DNA from: Candidatus Thorarchaeota archaeon
Lineage (GTDB): Archaea > Asgardarchaeota > Thorarchaeia > Thorarchaeales > Thorarchaeaceae
Assembly (NCBI GenBank): GCA_019057475.1
Contig: DXJO01000039.1
Coordinates: 38,640-102,639, forward strand
Length of the DNA stretch: 64,000 nt
Reading direction: 5' to 3'
Of the stretch, positions 1 to 6,920 are shown in pieces; within the stretch, counting starts at the first letter, position 1; each line of letters begins with the position of its first letter. Below the pieces are notes generated by a model. The model saw only the letters and a program-made list of their open reading frames with translations. It was not told the origin of the DNA and ran no database searches. A program made the position numbers and the translations under genes.

Positions 1-405
1 TTCTGCCAGAACCCGCGGAGGATCAGCAGCAGAATCCACTGATAGAGACTGTTTTGTTCGGACTAAGCTGAAGCGCATCCCGATAATCTCATCGATTGTC
101 CTGTTAAGCCAAAGATCAGGGCGCTCCATCAGGGCGGTCTCTTCACCTTTAATCGGCGGAATCAATGGTCCAATCAAAACTTTCGGATAGCCATGTTCGC
201 CCACAAAAACTGACGGGGGCGAAGAACCTGTAAGAGTCAAATTCGTGACTGCGTCATCGATGCGGACCAATGCCTTTGCTCTCATTAACAAGGGACAAGG
301 TTTCACTCCACACAGCGCGCGGTGACCCATACACCTGGAGCAGACTCGCTCATCATATGATGTGACTCTTTTCTTGCTGCCCACAAGGGGTGTCTGTGTC
401 AACAC
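1..405 (-). CDS. Nre-family archaeal DNA repair protein, N-terminal part (runs off the window)
   Basis: The 3' end lies beyond base 1, so only about 135 N-terminal residues are visible. The translation has the Nre zinc signature: a CSRC pair, then LCG, then CP, around residues 28-45. This is followed by the family block SPPSVFVGEHGYPKV and GPLIPP. Nre proteins are archaeal, interact with PCNA in some species, and have been linked to resistance to DNA damage; that role is family knowledge. I chose the GTG at 405 because AAGGAG sits five bases upstream and an in-frame stop lies just before it. GTG at 384 is a second option. The gene diverges from the HTH/Zn-ribbon regulator at 500, with under 100 bases between the starts. 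Confidence 0.85.
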   Translation of the reverse strand, partial: MLTQTPLVGSKKRVTSYDERVCSRCMGHRALCGVKPCPLLMRAKALVRIDDAVTNLTLTGSSPPSVFVGEHGYPKVLIGPLIPPIKGEETALMERPDLWLNRTIDEIIGMRFSLVRTKQSLSVDSAADPPRVLAE

Positions 406-499
406 ATTGACTCCTTGAACTCAGTTCAAATAGTGGCTTCTTGCTGCGTTCTGTTGGTTCTACTGCACTTCTACATCCCAGAGAGTACACCGAAACTAT

Positions 500-829
500 A
501 TGACTGAAGTGATTGCTACAGATGAACAGATGACAACGAGAAGAAAGTCTATTGCTGAGCTGCTGGAGAAATCTGAGCATCCAATGACTGCGCATGACAT
601 CTGCAGTATTCTCGATATAGAAAGCCGGTCGATTGTGTACGAAGACATTGGGCATATCGCGAAATCCGTAAAGAACTCCGGAAAGGAGGTACTAATCCGA
701 CCTGCAAGCTGCGGTAAGTGTGGGTATGTCTTCTCAAGTCGCAAGGTGGCAAGCAGGCCTTCAAAGTGTCCCAAGTGTCGTTCTCAGTGGATATTGCTAC
801 CGGGTTATCTCATCCGTTCCAAGCGCTAA
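500..829 (+). CDS. Small HTH plus Zn-ribbon transcriptional regulator
   Basis: This is a 109-residue protein. Residues 12-60 look like a winged-helix segment (an AELLEKSEHPMTAHDIC-type start). A C-terminal Zn ribbon follows, with ligands C71, C74, C90 and C93 (CGKCGYVF and CPKCRSQW). This layout matches the archaeal family of predicted regulators that fuse an HTH to a Zn ribbon (COG3357-like). The DNA target is unknown. It is transcribed away from the Nre gene and converges with the OB-like gene, whose stop codon directly abuts its own. No strong ribosome binding site precedes the ATG. Confidence 0.75.
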   Translation: MTEVIATDEQMTTRRKSIAELLEKSEHPMTAHDICSILDIESRSIVYEDIGHIAKSVKNSGKEVLIRPASCGKCGYVFSSRKVASRPSKCPKCRSQWILLPGYLIRSKR

Positions 830-1138
830 TCAGTCCTCGAACCGATGTACTTTCTGAATGCCGGCCCCTTCATGCTTGATGTCGGAAACTCTAGTCACTA
901 CGAAATCTGACAACCCATACTCTGCCTCCTCAACATAACCATGAAGAATGACCTTCATGCCAACCCGAGGTAAGAACTGATTTCGATCCATGACTTTAGC
1001 AGAGAGCTTGACGCTGTACGTCTGTGTGGTAGATTCATCCTGAACGACGATTGTTGTGGAGCCATACCATCTTTGCGCACTGATTCTTGTTGTAGTGCTG
1101 CGACCAATCTCCCGTATGATTCCCCTTACAACAGTCAC
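830..1138 (-). CDS. Small beta-rich, OB-fold-like protein
   Basis: This is a 102-residue protein with alternating hydrophobic strands (VVRGIIREIG, TTIVVQDES, GMKVILHGYVEEAEYG, DFVVTRVSDI). The strand spacing resembles a single OB fold, as in small nucleic-acid-binding proteins. The fold assignment is my inference, and I do not recognise a named family. It is the last gene of a tight minus-strand operon: it starts two bases after the stop of the PHP gene, which itself follows the dehydrogenase. That arrangement suggests co-translation with the PHP protein and perhaps a nucleic-acid-binding partner role. Confidence 0.6.
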   Translation of the reverse strand: MTVVRGIIREIGRSTTTRISAQRWYGSTTIVVQDESTTQTYSVKLSAKVMDRNQFLPRVGMKVILHGYVEEAEYGLSDFVVTRVSDIKHEGAGIQKVHRFED

Positions 1139-1140
1139 GG

Positions 1141-2421
1141 CTAACTCACTTCCCAGGGAGCGATAATCGAACCGTACCGGCCTCCACCCCCAGCCACATA
1201 GCCTACTGAGCCATCCCTATATGATTCTATCACGTGAGCAATCCGCGAGTTGAATGCCCTCAACGATTCGATAGGAGTTTCAGTCAGGATTACAGTTTCA
1301 GGGCCAAAAGACTCTCTCATGCTCTTGTAAGCGCTCATGACTGTCTTAGACTTTGTCGAGCGTACACCAAGTCCAACAGAGATTACCTCTAGCAATGGAG
1401 GGATGTGAAGGTAAGGCGGCCGATGGAGTGGCGAACAACTTTGACCATCGCCTAACATGAGCGCGCGGTCTCTTACACCAAGCCTCAAACGTTTGCCATC
1501 AGCAGGACAGCGCACATTCCTTTTGTGTATGTCTTGGAGCAACAGCATCTTCTCATCACTAGTCCTGCAGTGGATGTAGATGTTGATATCATCGAATTCC
1601 GGATAGTCGAACCCAGTCCCAAGGACCAAAGTCCTTCTACAGGATGAACAGAATGATAGGTAGTACTTACCGAGGCGCGGGTTGAAGCCAACATTTAGAG
1701 TTGGTTTGCGGCCCTTCTTCCTTAGGATAGCAAGCTTCAGTTCTTCAAAGGTTGGTGCTTTCATCAGGAATCGAACAAACTCCCTGCCGATCTTGTCGGG
1801 AGTTGGCGAATGTGCGTCGCTGGAAGTGATGTATGTCAGTCGCCTTAGCTCGGGAATGCAGTCAGCAATCTCTGTATCCGCAGAGAGTCCGAGCTCTAGG
1901 AAGTGGATATTCGGCGTTTCATCTCCGTAGCAATCTTTTAGGCTGTCATGTTTCCCCTCTCTAAAGATTGACCTAAAAGGGGTGAATGCGTGTGCAGGTC
2001 CGATGAGACCACCCACGTCTCGCACCATACCGGCCAGCTCCTCTCCGCTCACATTGACACGAGGACGCCCACCCCATTCAGCATCAAGATTTGGGGAATG
2101 TGGACGCAAAACGCTCCGTAGGTTTTCCACAGACTCAAAGTCAGGCAGAATGACAACATGATGAACCGCCTCTTCGTCCTCTATCTCCACCGTTAGGATG
2201 AACGCAACTGATCCTGTCGTCAAGATCCCTCTCTTCTCATTTAGATGAGTCCTAAGATGGTCAAGCCAATCGGGCTGGGTCGCATCACCAGTGCCAAGAA
2301 CTGCAAGACCCTTCTCGATTGCACCCTGTGTAAGCGCGGGAATAGTCATGTGTTTACTTACGCCTATTGAGTGAAGCGAGTGTATGTGCAGGTCGACGTC
2401 GTATTCTTCCATGTGCCCCAT
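1141..2421 (-). CDS. PHP-domain metal-dependent phosphoesterase-like protein (TIGR00375-like)
   Basis: The 426-residue protein opens with the PHP motif DLHIHSLHSIGVS (H12 and H14 as metal ligands) and continues with GTGDATQPDW, GPAHAFTPF and a DAHSP motif near residue 217. These match the PHP superfamily, and the N-terminal wording fits the archaeal/bacterial TIGR00375 family. A Cys pair (CSSC) near residue 265 and a later CPADGKR segment suggest a zinc-knuckle insertion before a C-terminal domain that mentions a glycine-rich YVAGGGGRYG loop. PHP proteins hydrolyse phosphoesters, often in DNA repair or nucleotide metabolism; the substrate here is unknown. The ATG at 2412 is an alternative start. 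Confidence 0.75.
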   Translation of the reverse strand: MGHMEEYDVDLHIHSLHSIGVSKHMTIPALTQGAIEKGLAVLGTGDATQPDWLDHLRTHLNEKRGILTTGSVAFILTVEIEDEEAVHHVVILPDFESVENLRSVLRPHSPNLDAEWGGRPRVNVSGEELAGMVRDVGGLIGPAHAFTPFRSIFREGKHDSLKDCYGDETPNIHFLELGLSADTEIADCIPELRRLTYITSSDAHSPTPDKIGREFVRFLMKAPTFEELKLAILRKKGRKPTLNVGFNPRLGKYYLSFCSSCRRTLVLGTGFDYPEFDDINIYIHCRTSDEKMLLLQDIHKRNVRCPADGKRLRLGVRDRALMLGDGQSCSPLHRPPYLHIPPLLEVISVGLGVRSTKSKTVMSAYKSMRESFGPETVILTETPIESLRAFNSRIAHVIESYRDGSVGYVAGGGGRYGSIIAPWEVS

Positions 2422-2429
2422 CTGTCTCC

Positions 2430-3419
2430 TCAGATGTTCACGAGGACCTTCGTTACGTTAGGCTGACTGGCGTGCTCAAAAGCCTTGAGACCTTCCTCGA
2501 GAGGAAACTTTTTGCTGACCAATCGATTCACCTCGATTCTGCCTTTGGATAGCATGTCCAATGCCTTGTTGTATGGACCTCTGCTGGTGCCCACGATTCT
2601 AATCTCACGGTTCACAATCTCAGTGGCATTGATTCGAACGCCGTTGCCGTGCATACTCTTGAGCGCGATTGTTCCGCGGCTCCTTACGATTTCGAGTGCC
2701 ATTGCGAATCCGTCAGGAGTGCCTGTGGCTTCAACAACTAAGGCCGGGCCTACTCCGGAAGTAGCTTTCAGAACCGCCTTCTTCCAATCCGTTTCTTCCG
2801 TGTTAATCGTGTTTGTGAGGCCAAGCTGTCTTCCGATGCCCAGTTGGTAGCGGTTGCGATCCAACAAGAGTACGTCAGCACCGGTTGCATCGTATATCTG
2901 AGAGATGAGTAAACCTAGCTTGCCACTTCCGATAACTAGGACAACTTCCCCAGGTCCAACCGGAGAGTCGATTTGCGTCTGAATGGCCGAAGCTAAAGGC
3001 TCGACAAAAGTGCCAGCTACCATGTCTACACCTTCAGGGAGTAGATGGACTAGGTCGGCAGGTACACTGAGGTATTCTCTCAACCCGCCGTCTGCCGTGA
3101 TTCCAAGAGTCTGCTTCGCGATGCAGAGATGCTTGAGGTGATTCTTGCAGTACCAGCAGCGACTGCAAGCCAGATCTATTTCAGTCGTTACCATAGCCCC
3201 TGGTGTAAACTCGGACATGGAGCTTTCATGGACAACCCCAGCAATCTCGCGTCCGAGGATTATCGGCAATGGTGTGTCGAGGTCACCATTCCAGATGGCA
3301 AGGTCGGTACCACTAATCCCCACTGATCTGACCTCTATTCTCACATCTCCGGGCATAAGTGGCGTGATAGGTGTGTCAGCCAACTGTAGACCATCACGCG
3401 TTAAGACTAGAGATTGCAT
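2430..3419 (-). CDS. Medium-chain dehydrogenase/reductase lacking canonical catalytic zinc ligands
   Basis: The 329-residue protein has the MDR architecture: an N-terminal GroES-like domain, then a Rossmann domain with GSGKLG at residues 164-169. The structural zinc lobe is intact (C85, C88, C91, C99). The catalytic zinc site is not. The usual Cys in GICGTD is Ser36 (GISGTDL), and the GHE motif is GRE (Arg57, Glu58). E140 of FVEPLA is kept. The enzyme may therefore work without catalytic zinc or with an altered site. The cofactor is probably NAD(P)H. It is the first gene of an operon with the PHP gene, eight bases downstream. The substrate cannot be told from sequence. Confidence 0.75.
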   Translation of the reverse strand: MQSLVLTRDGLQLADTPITPLMPGDVRIEVRSVGISGTDLAIWNGDLDTPLPIILGREIAGVVHESSMSEFTPGAMVTTEIDLACSRCWYCKNHLKHLCIAKQTLGITADGGLREYLSVPADLVHLLPEGVDMVAGTFVEPLASAIQTQIDSPVGPGEVVLVIGSGKLGLLISQIYDATGADVLLLDRNRYQLGIGRQLGLTNTINTEETDWKKAVLKATSGVGPALVVEATGTPDGFAMALEIVRSRGTIALKSMHGNGVRINATEIVNREIRIVGTSRGPYNKALDMLSKGRIEVNRLVSKKFPLEEGLKAFEHASQPNVTKVLVNI

Positions 3420-3571
3420 AGTTGTACCCTCAGCAAGGAAACTGGTTCTCTACTAGCACAATAAACCCTTCGATTACGTTGAATTTGAAACTGCCGCGTG
3501 AGAGCCTGTAGGGAGTTTCACTTATCTGGTACCGATATTAGTAGCTAGTGTGAAAAAGGAGGCCAAGGTTA

Positions 3572-4636
3572 GTGGTTCGCTTTGGAATTGAGTTCGTACC
3601 TGACAAGCCAGTAGACAAGATAGTTCATTGGGCCAAGCTCGCTGAGAAGAACGGTTTTGACATCGTCTGGCTCACAGATCACTACAACAATCGCAACGTA
3701 TGGTCAACATTAACGGTTATTGCATTGAACACAAGCAGGGTCATCATTGGTCCGGGGGTTTCGAATCCATATCACATGAGCCCGGCCCTTTCAGCATCAG
3801 CAGCAGTCACTCTCAATGAGATAAGCAATGGACGGGCGGCAATAGGTTTCGGTGCTGGAGATAGGACTACACTCAACAGTATCGGCATCGATTGGGTCAA
3901 GCCAGTTTCAACTGTTGTTGAGTGCATAGAGTATGTCAGAGCACTGACGGAAGGACGAAGGTTCACACTCGACGGGAAAGCCTTCAAGATTAGAGGAGCA
4001 AAGCTGAGCATCGTGAAGCGTGAGGATGCACTAGATGACAAGGGTAACCCTGTGCTGAAAGATGGGAAGCCTATCAAGCGTGGACCAAAGATACCTATCT
4101 ATGCAGGAGCGCAAGGGTCCCAGATGCTAAAGCGTACTGCAATGGTCGCTGATGGAATCCTCATCAATGCTAGTCATCTCAAGGACTTCAAGATCGCATT
4201 GGAGAAGATAAGAGAGGGAGCTGAAGAGGCAGGTCGTGATCTATCCGATATCGATGTCGGGGTGTATGCCGCGTGCAGCATCGGAGAAACGTATGACGAA
4301 GCGTTGAAGGGGGATTTGAAGACAGTCGTTGCATTCATAGTTGCTAGTTCCCCGGAGGTGATACTAAATAGACACGGAATTGATGCAGATTCCTGCAAGC
4401 GTGTCAGGAAACTCCTTGGGGAGGGTAACTTCAAGGAGTTGCCCAAAGCAATCTCTGAAGGAATGCTGGAGGCATTCTCGATAGTTGGAGATAGCAGGCA
4501 ATGTATCAGTCGCATAGAGGGTCTAGTGAAGGCGGGGATGACTCAAATGGTAATAGGCTCGCCCATAGGGCCAGACAAATCAAAAGCCATAAAACAGATC
4601 GGGCGGGACATCATCCCACACTTTAAGGCAATGTAA
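3572..4636 (+). CDS. mer: F420-dependent 5,10-methylenetetrahydromethanopterin reductase
   Basis: The 354-residue protein is a luciferase-like (bacterial luciferase superfamily) TIM barrel. It matches Mer closely at family-typical stretches: FGIEFVPDKPVDKIV, WLTDHYNNRNVWSTLT, GPGVSNPYHMSPA and GIDWVKPVST. Mer reduces methylene-H4MPT to methyl-H4MPT with F420H2 in the archaeal Wood-Ljungdahl/methanogenic C1 branch. The start is GTG at 3572, supported by AAAAGGAGG nine bases upstream; no ATG competes. Length is slightly above the usual 320-330 residues because of a charged insertion near residues 150-170 (DDKGNPVLKDGKP). It stands alone, divergent from the dehydrogenase. Other F420-dependent LLM oxidoreductases are less likely, given the strong motif match. 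Confidence 0.85.
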   Translation: MVRFGIEFVPDKPVDKIVHWAKLAEKNGFDIVWLTDHYNNRNVWSTLTVIALNTSRVIIGPGVSNPYHMSPALSASAAVTLNEISNGRAAIGFGAGDRTTLNSIGIDWVKPVSTVVECIEYVRALTEGRRFTLDGKAFKIRGAKLSIVKREDALDDKGNPVLKDGKPIKRGPKIPIYAGAQGSQMLKRTAMVADGILINASHLKDFKIALEKIREGAEEAGRDLSDIDVGVYAACSIGETYDEALKGDLKTVVAFIVASSPEVILNRHGIDADSCKRVRKLLGEGNFKELPKAISEGMLEAFSIVGDSRQCISRIEGLVKAGMTQMVIGSPIGPDKSKAIKQIGRDIIPHFKAM

Positions 4637-4698
4637 CTCTACGACACTAAGTCCATGCTCAACTAGTCTGGCAACTCACAAGGGAAGGAAACCCTTTT

Positions 4699-5736
4699 GT
4701 GAGCGAAATGATGAAGTCGGATGGTCAAGACATGCCCACTCTTAGCCTGAAAAAGCACGGGACCGGCATAGCCCTAGAATACGGTAAGGTAAAGCTGGCA
4801 CTTGACACCGGGGTGCAGGGTGCGACAACTCTTCTTTCTCATTCACATACAGACCATATTGGCAGACTTAACCGAGCGGACCAAGTCATTGGAACCAAAG
4901 GAACCTTCGACACCTATTCTGCGCGAGGAGGAAAACTACCTGCTAACCGAATCGTTGTTGAATATCAGCAGGTGACATTTCTCAATGGAGCCGACATTAC
5001 GGCCATCAATGCAGGACATGTGCTGGGCTCAACGATGTTCCTAATCGAGTTTGAAGACGGCCTGAGAGCATTGTTTACAGGAGACTTCAATGTTGTTGAT
5101 AGCATTGTGCACGAACGTGCTCGTCCGGTCAAGGCGGATGTACTGATTACTGAAGCGACCTACGGTTCACCCTCTTGGATTTTTCCAAGCAGAGTCGAAA
5201 CACATGAAAACATCTTGAAGGCCGCCGCCAACAGTCTTGCTGAAGGGGTCAACCCGTTGTTCAATGCATACTCTTTGAGAAAAGCCCAAGAAGTAATCGC
5301 TCTTCTACAAGGTCGGGGGATAAGCGTGGTTTCAGGAAATCGTAGCATTGACCAAGTATGTAAAGTATACAACCGCCACGGCTTCGACCTAAAACAGGTT
5401 CCCGTCACTTCAAAAGACCTCGCCCATCTCATTGAAAGGGGCTGCGCAATCGTGACTTCTTCACCTCGACATACTGAACAGCATATTCGCAGGATGCTTG
5501 GGAAGATGGAGAGCAGAACAATTATGGACAGAATGAAATCTTACTTTCTTTCAGGTTGGACGCTTGGCAAGTTCAGACAACGCGGTTTCCCTTTAAGCGC
5601 ACATTCTGACTATCTAGGACTTTTGGAATTCGCCAAGGGAGTTGATCCCAAGGTCGTCTACTGTTTCACAGAAAACGCGCGTGAGTTCTCAGGGCATCTT
5701 GCAACGGCGGGATTGAATGCAGTGCCACTGGAGTAG
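4699..5736 (+). CDS. Metallo-beta-lactamase/beta-CASP-like nuclease
   Basis: The 345-residue protein has the MBL metal motif HSHTDH (H48, H50, D52, H53), then AGHVLGS, FTGDF and a C-terminal LSAHSDY. These are characteristic of the mRNA 3'-end processing factor/YSH1-like group (COG1236) that cuts RNA or DNA. TEATYGSP is the typical beta-CASP-group wording around the fourth motif. It is shorter than the KH-domain archaeal CPSF proteins (over 600 residues), so it is closer to stand-alone exonuclease-like members. The start is GTG 4699 with AGGGAAGG upstream; ATG at 4708 is possible. It is the first gene of a three-gene run with zero or overlapping spacing. Confidence 0.8.
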   Translation: MSEMMKSDGQDMPTLSLKKHGTGIALEYGKVKLALDTGVQGATTLLSHSHTDHIGRLNRADQVIGTKGTFDTYSARGGKLPANRIVVEYQQVTFLNGADITAINAGHVLGSTMFLIEFEDGLRALFTGDFNVVDSIVHERARPVKADVLITEATYGSPSWIFPSRVETHENILKAAANSLAEGVNPLFNAYSLRKAQEVIALLQGRGISVVSGNRSIDQVCKVYNRHGFDLKQVPVTSKDLAHLIERGCAIVTSSPRHTEQHIRRMLGKMESRTIMDRMKSYFLSGWTLGKFRQRGFPLSAHSDYLGLLEFAKGVDPKVVYCFTENAREFSGHLATAGLNAVPLE

Positions 5737-6300
5737 GTGAATGGTTTGTTGAACGAACTCTCTGAATTGGTTGAACCTGTTCATGCTGAATCATTTTTCT
5801 CGGTATCAAGAACAGGAGAGATACACGAAAGACTCTCCTACGAGTATGCTGACGCCGAAGGATACTATCGAAAAGTAGTTCGCAATCAGGACCTCCTAAC
5901 AAAGGAAGTTGAGAAGCTCGCCGCGAACATGCAATTCTATCTCGATAAGGAGCGCGTCGAGATTAACGACGAGAAAGTTAAGTCGAAGGTCAGCATGTGT
6001 GACATCTTTCCCAAGGGTGCAACAGAGGTAGTCGCAGTTATTTTTCTCATAGATTTCACGGGCAAGTTCAAGCCAAGCAAAAACAAGATTGTCACTTGGC
6101 TCGAGGAGGAAACCGCACCCTATGACTTTGAGATTCAATGGCGTTTTCCTTTGGGGACACGCATTGTCGAGATCGATACGTTACTTGAATACGAAATCTA
6201 CGACGACATAGTGACGCTATGGGCTACCGAGGGACAATATGTCGGAGGTTATGAACGCATGGAGTTCGTGCTGCCGGAGGTATCGCTTGATGCAGATTAG
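5737..6300 (+). CDS. Uncharacterised protein downstream of the MBL nuclease
   Basis: I do not recognise this 187-residue protein. It is acidic, has no membrane segments, and has a helical first half (RLSYEYADAEGYYRKVVRNQ, LLTKEVEKLAANMQFYL) and a strand-rich second half ending in an acidic tail. The GTG start immediately follows the TAG of the MBL gene, with no gap. The downstream membrane gene starts inside its last codons, so the three are probably translated together. It could be a partner or substrate adaptor for the nuclease; this rests on context only. Confidence 0.65.
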   Translation: MNGLLNELSELVEPVHAESFFSVSRTGEIHERLSYEYADAEGYYRKVVRNQDLLTKEVEKLAANMQFYLDKERVEINDEKVKSKVSMCDIFPKGATEVVAVIFLIDFTGKFKPSKNKIVTWLEEETAPYDFEIQWRFPLGTRIVEIDTLLEYEIYDDIVTLWATEGQYVGGYERMEFVLPEVSLDAD

Positions 6301-6541
6301 CGGCTTATTCGGTATCATAGGACTGTCATTAGTGGTTCTAGGCATCGTGGTCATTCTTCTGGGCGTGGCCTTTGTTATGCGTCAGTCGAGCCAAGGAAAC
6401 ACAGAGGTCCGGAGAGAAAGCAAGGGCATAATCCTGTTGGGGCCAATACCAATCGTCTGGGGATACGGGAAAAAGGGGTGGGCTGTAGCAATCATTATGG
6501 GGATAATGCTCGTCCTTGTGTGGTTCATGTTCCGTGGCTAA
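6290..6541 (+). CDS. Small DUF131/TIGR00304-like membrane protein
   Basis: The 83-residue protein begins MQISGLFGIIG. It has one transmembrane segment at residues 5-29, then a basic linker, the conserved ESKGIILLGPIPIVWG box and a second segment near the C terminus. That box resembles the archaeal TIGR00304/DUF131 family of small membrane proteins of unknown function. The ATG at 6290 overlaps the end of the previous gene and has GGAGG ten bases upstream, so I prefer it over the upstream in-frame ATG at 6239, which would add a non-conserved cysteine-rich leader. Confidence 0.7.
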   Translation: MQISGLFGIIGLSLVVLGIVVILLGVAFVMRQSSQGNTEVRRESKGIILLGPIPIVWGYGKKGWAVAIIMGIMLVLVWFMFRG

Positions 6542-6648
6542 TCGATATGGTATATTCTTGGACATTATATTATCGAATGTAGGTATTACCTATGGAGTAC
6601 GAAACCTCATAGATATAGAATAACTCTGTCTATTGGAGACAAACTCTC

Positions 6649-6906
6649 ATGATATTCAAATGCAGAAACTGCGGTGACACATCAGCTGACATCGATATGG
6701 TACTCGATGGCACATGCCATTGTGGATGTACCCACTTCCAGTTGGCTTCTGAAGACTTACCCGGAGTATCCAAGGAGATTTCACAGAAAGAGCAGATACG
6801 AAGAGACCTACATCTCTGGGTAGACCTCAACCTAGATTCTATGGAGTCAAGTGACATCGGAAGTATCCGAGTCGCTTTCGAGTGCGAGAATCCAAAGATG
6901 ACTTGA
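6649..6906 (+). CDS. Small Zn-ribbon protein (OapC/ArvC-like)
   Basis: The 85-residue protein starts with a Zn ribbon: CRNCGD at residues 5-10, then CHCGCTHF near residue 25. A helical and acidic tail of about 50 residues follows. The ribbon spacing recalls the archaeal OapC/ArvC zinc-ribbon family, but the match is short and tentative. The ATG at 6649 has TTGGAG about ten bases upstream. The AT-rich stretch just before it (6545-6630) contains several TATA-like runs and is likely its promoter. It converges with the helicase gene, 14 bases away. Confidence 0.6.
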   Translation: MIFKCRNCGDTSADIDMVLDGTCHCGCTHFQLASEDLPGVSKEISQKEQIRRDLHLWVDLNLDSMESSDIGSIRVAFECENPKMT

Positions 6907-6920
6907 ATGCGTGAGTTCTA

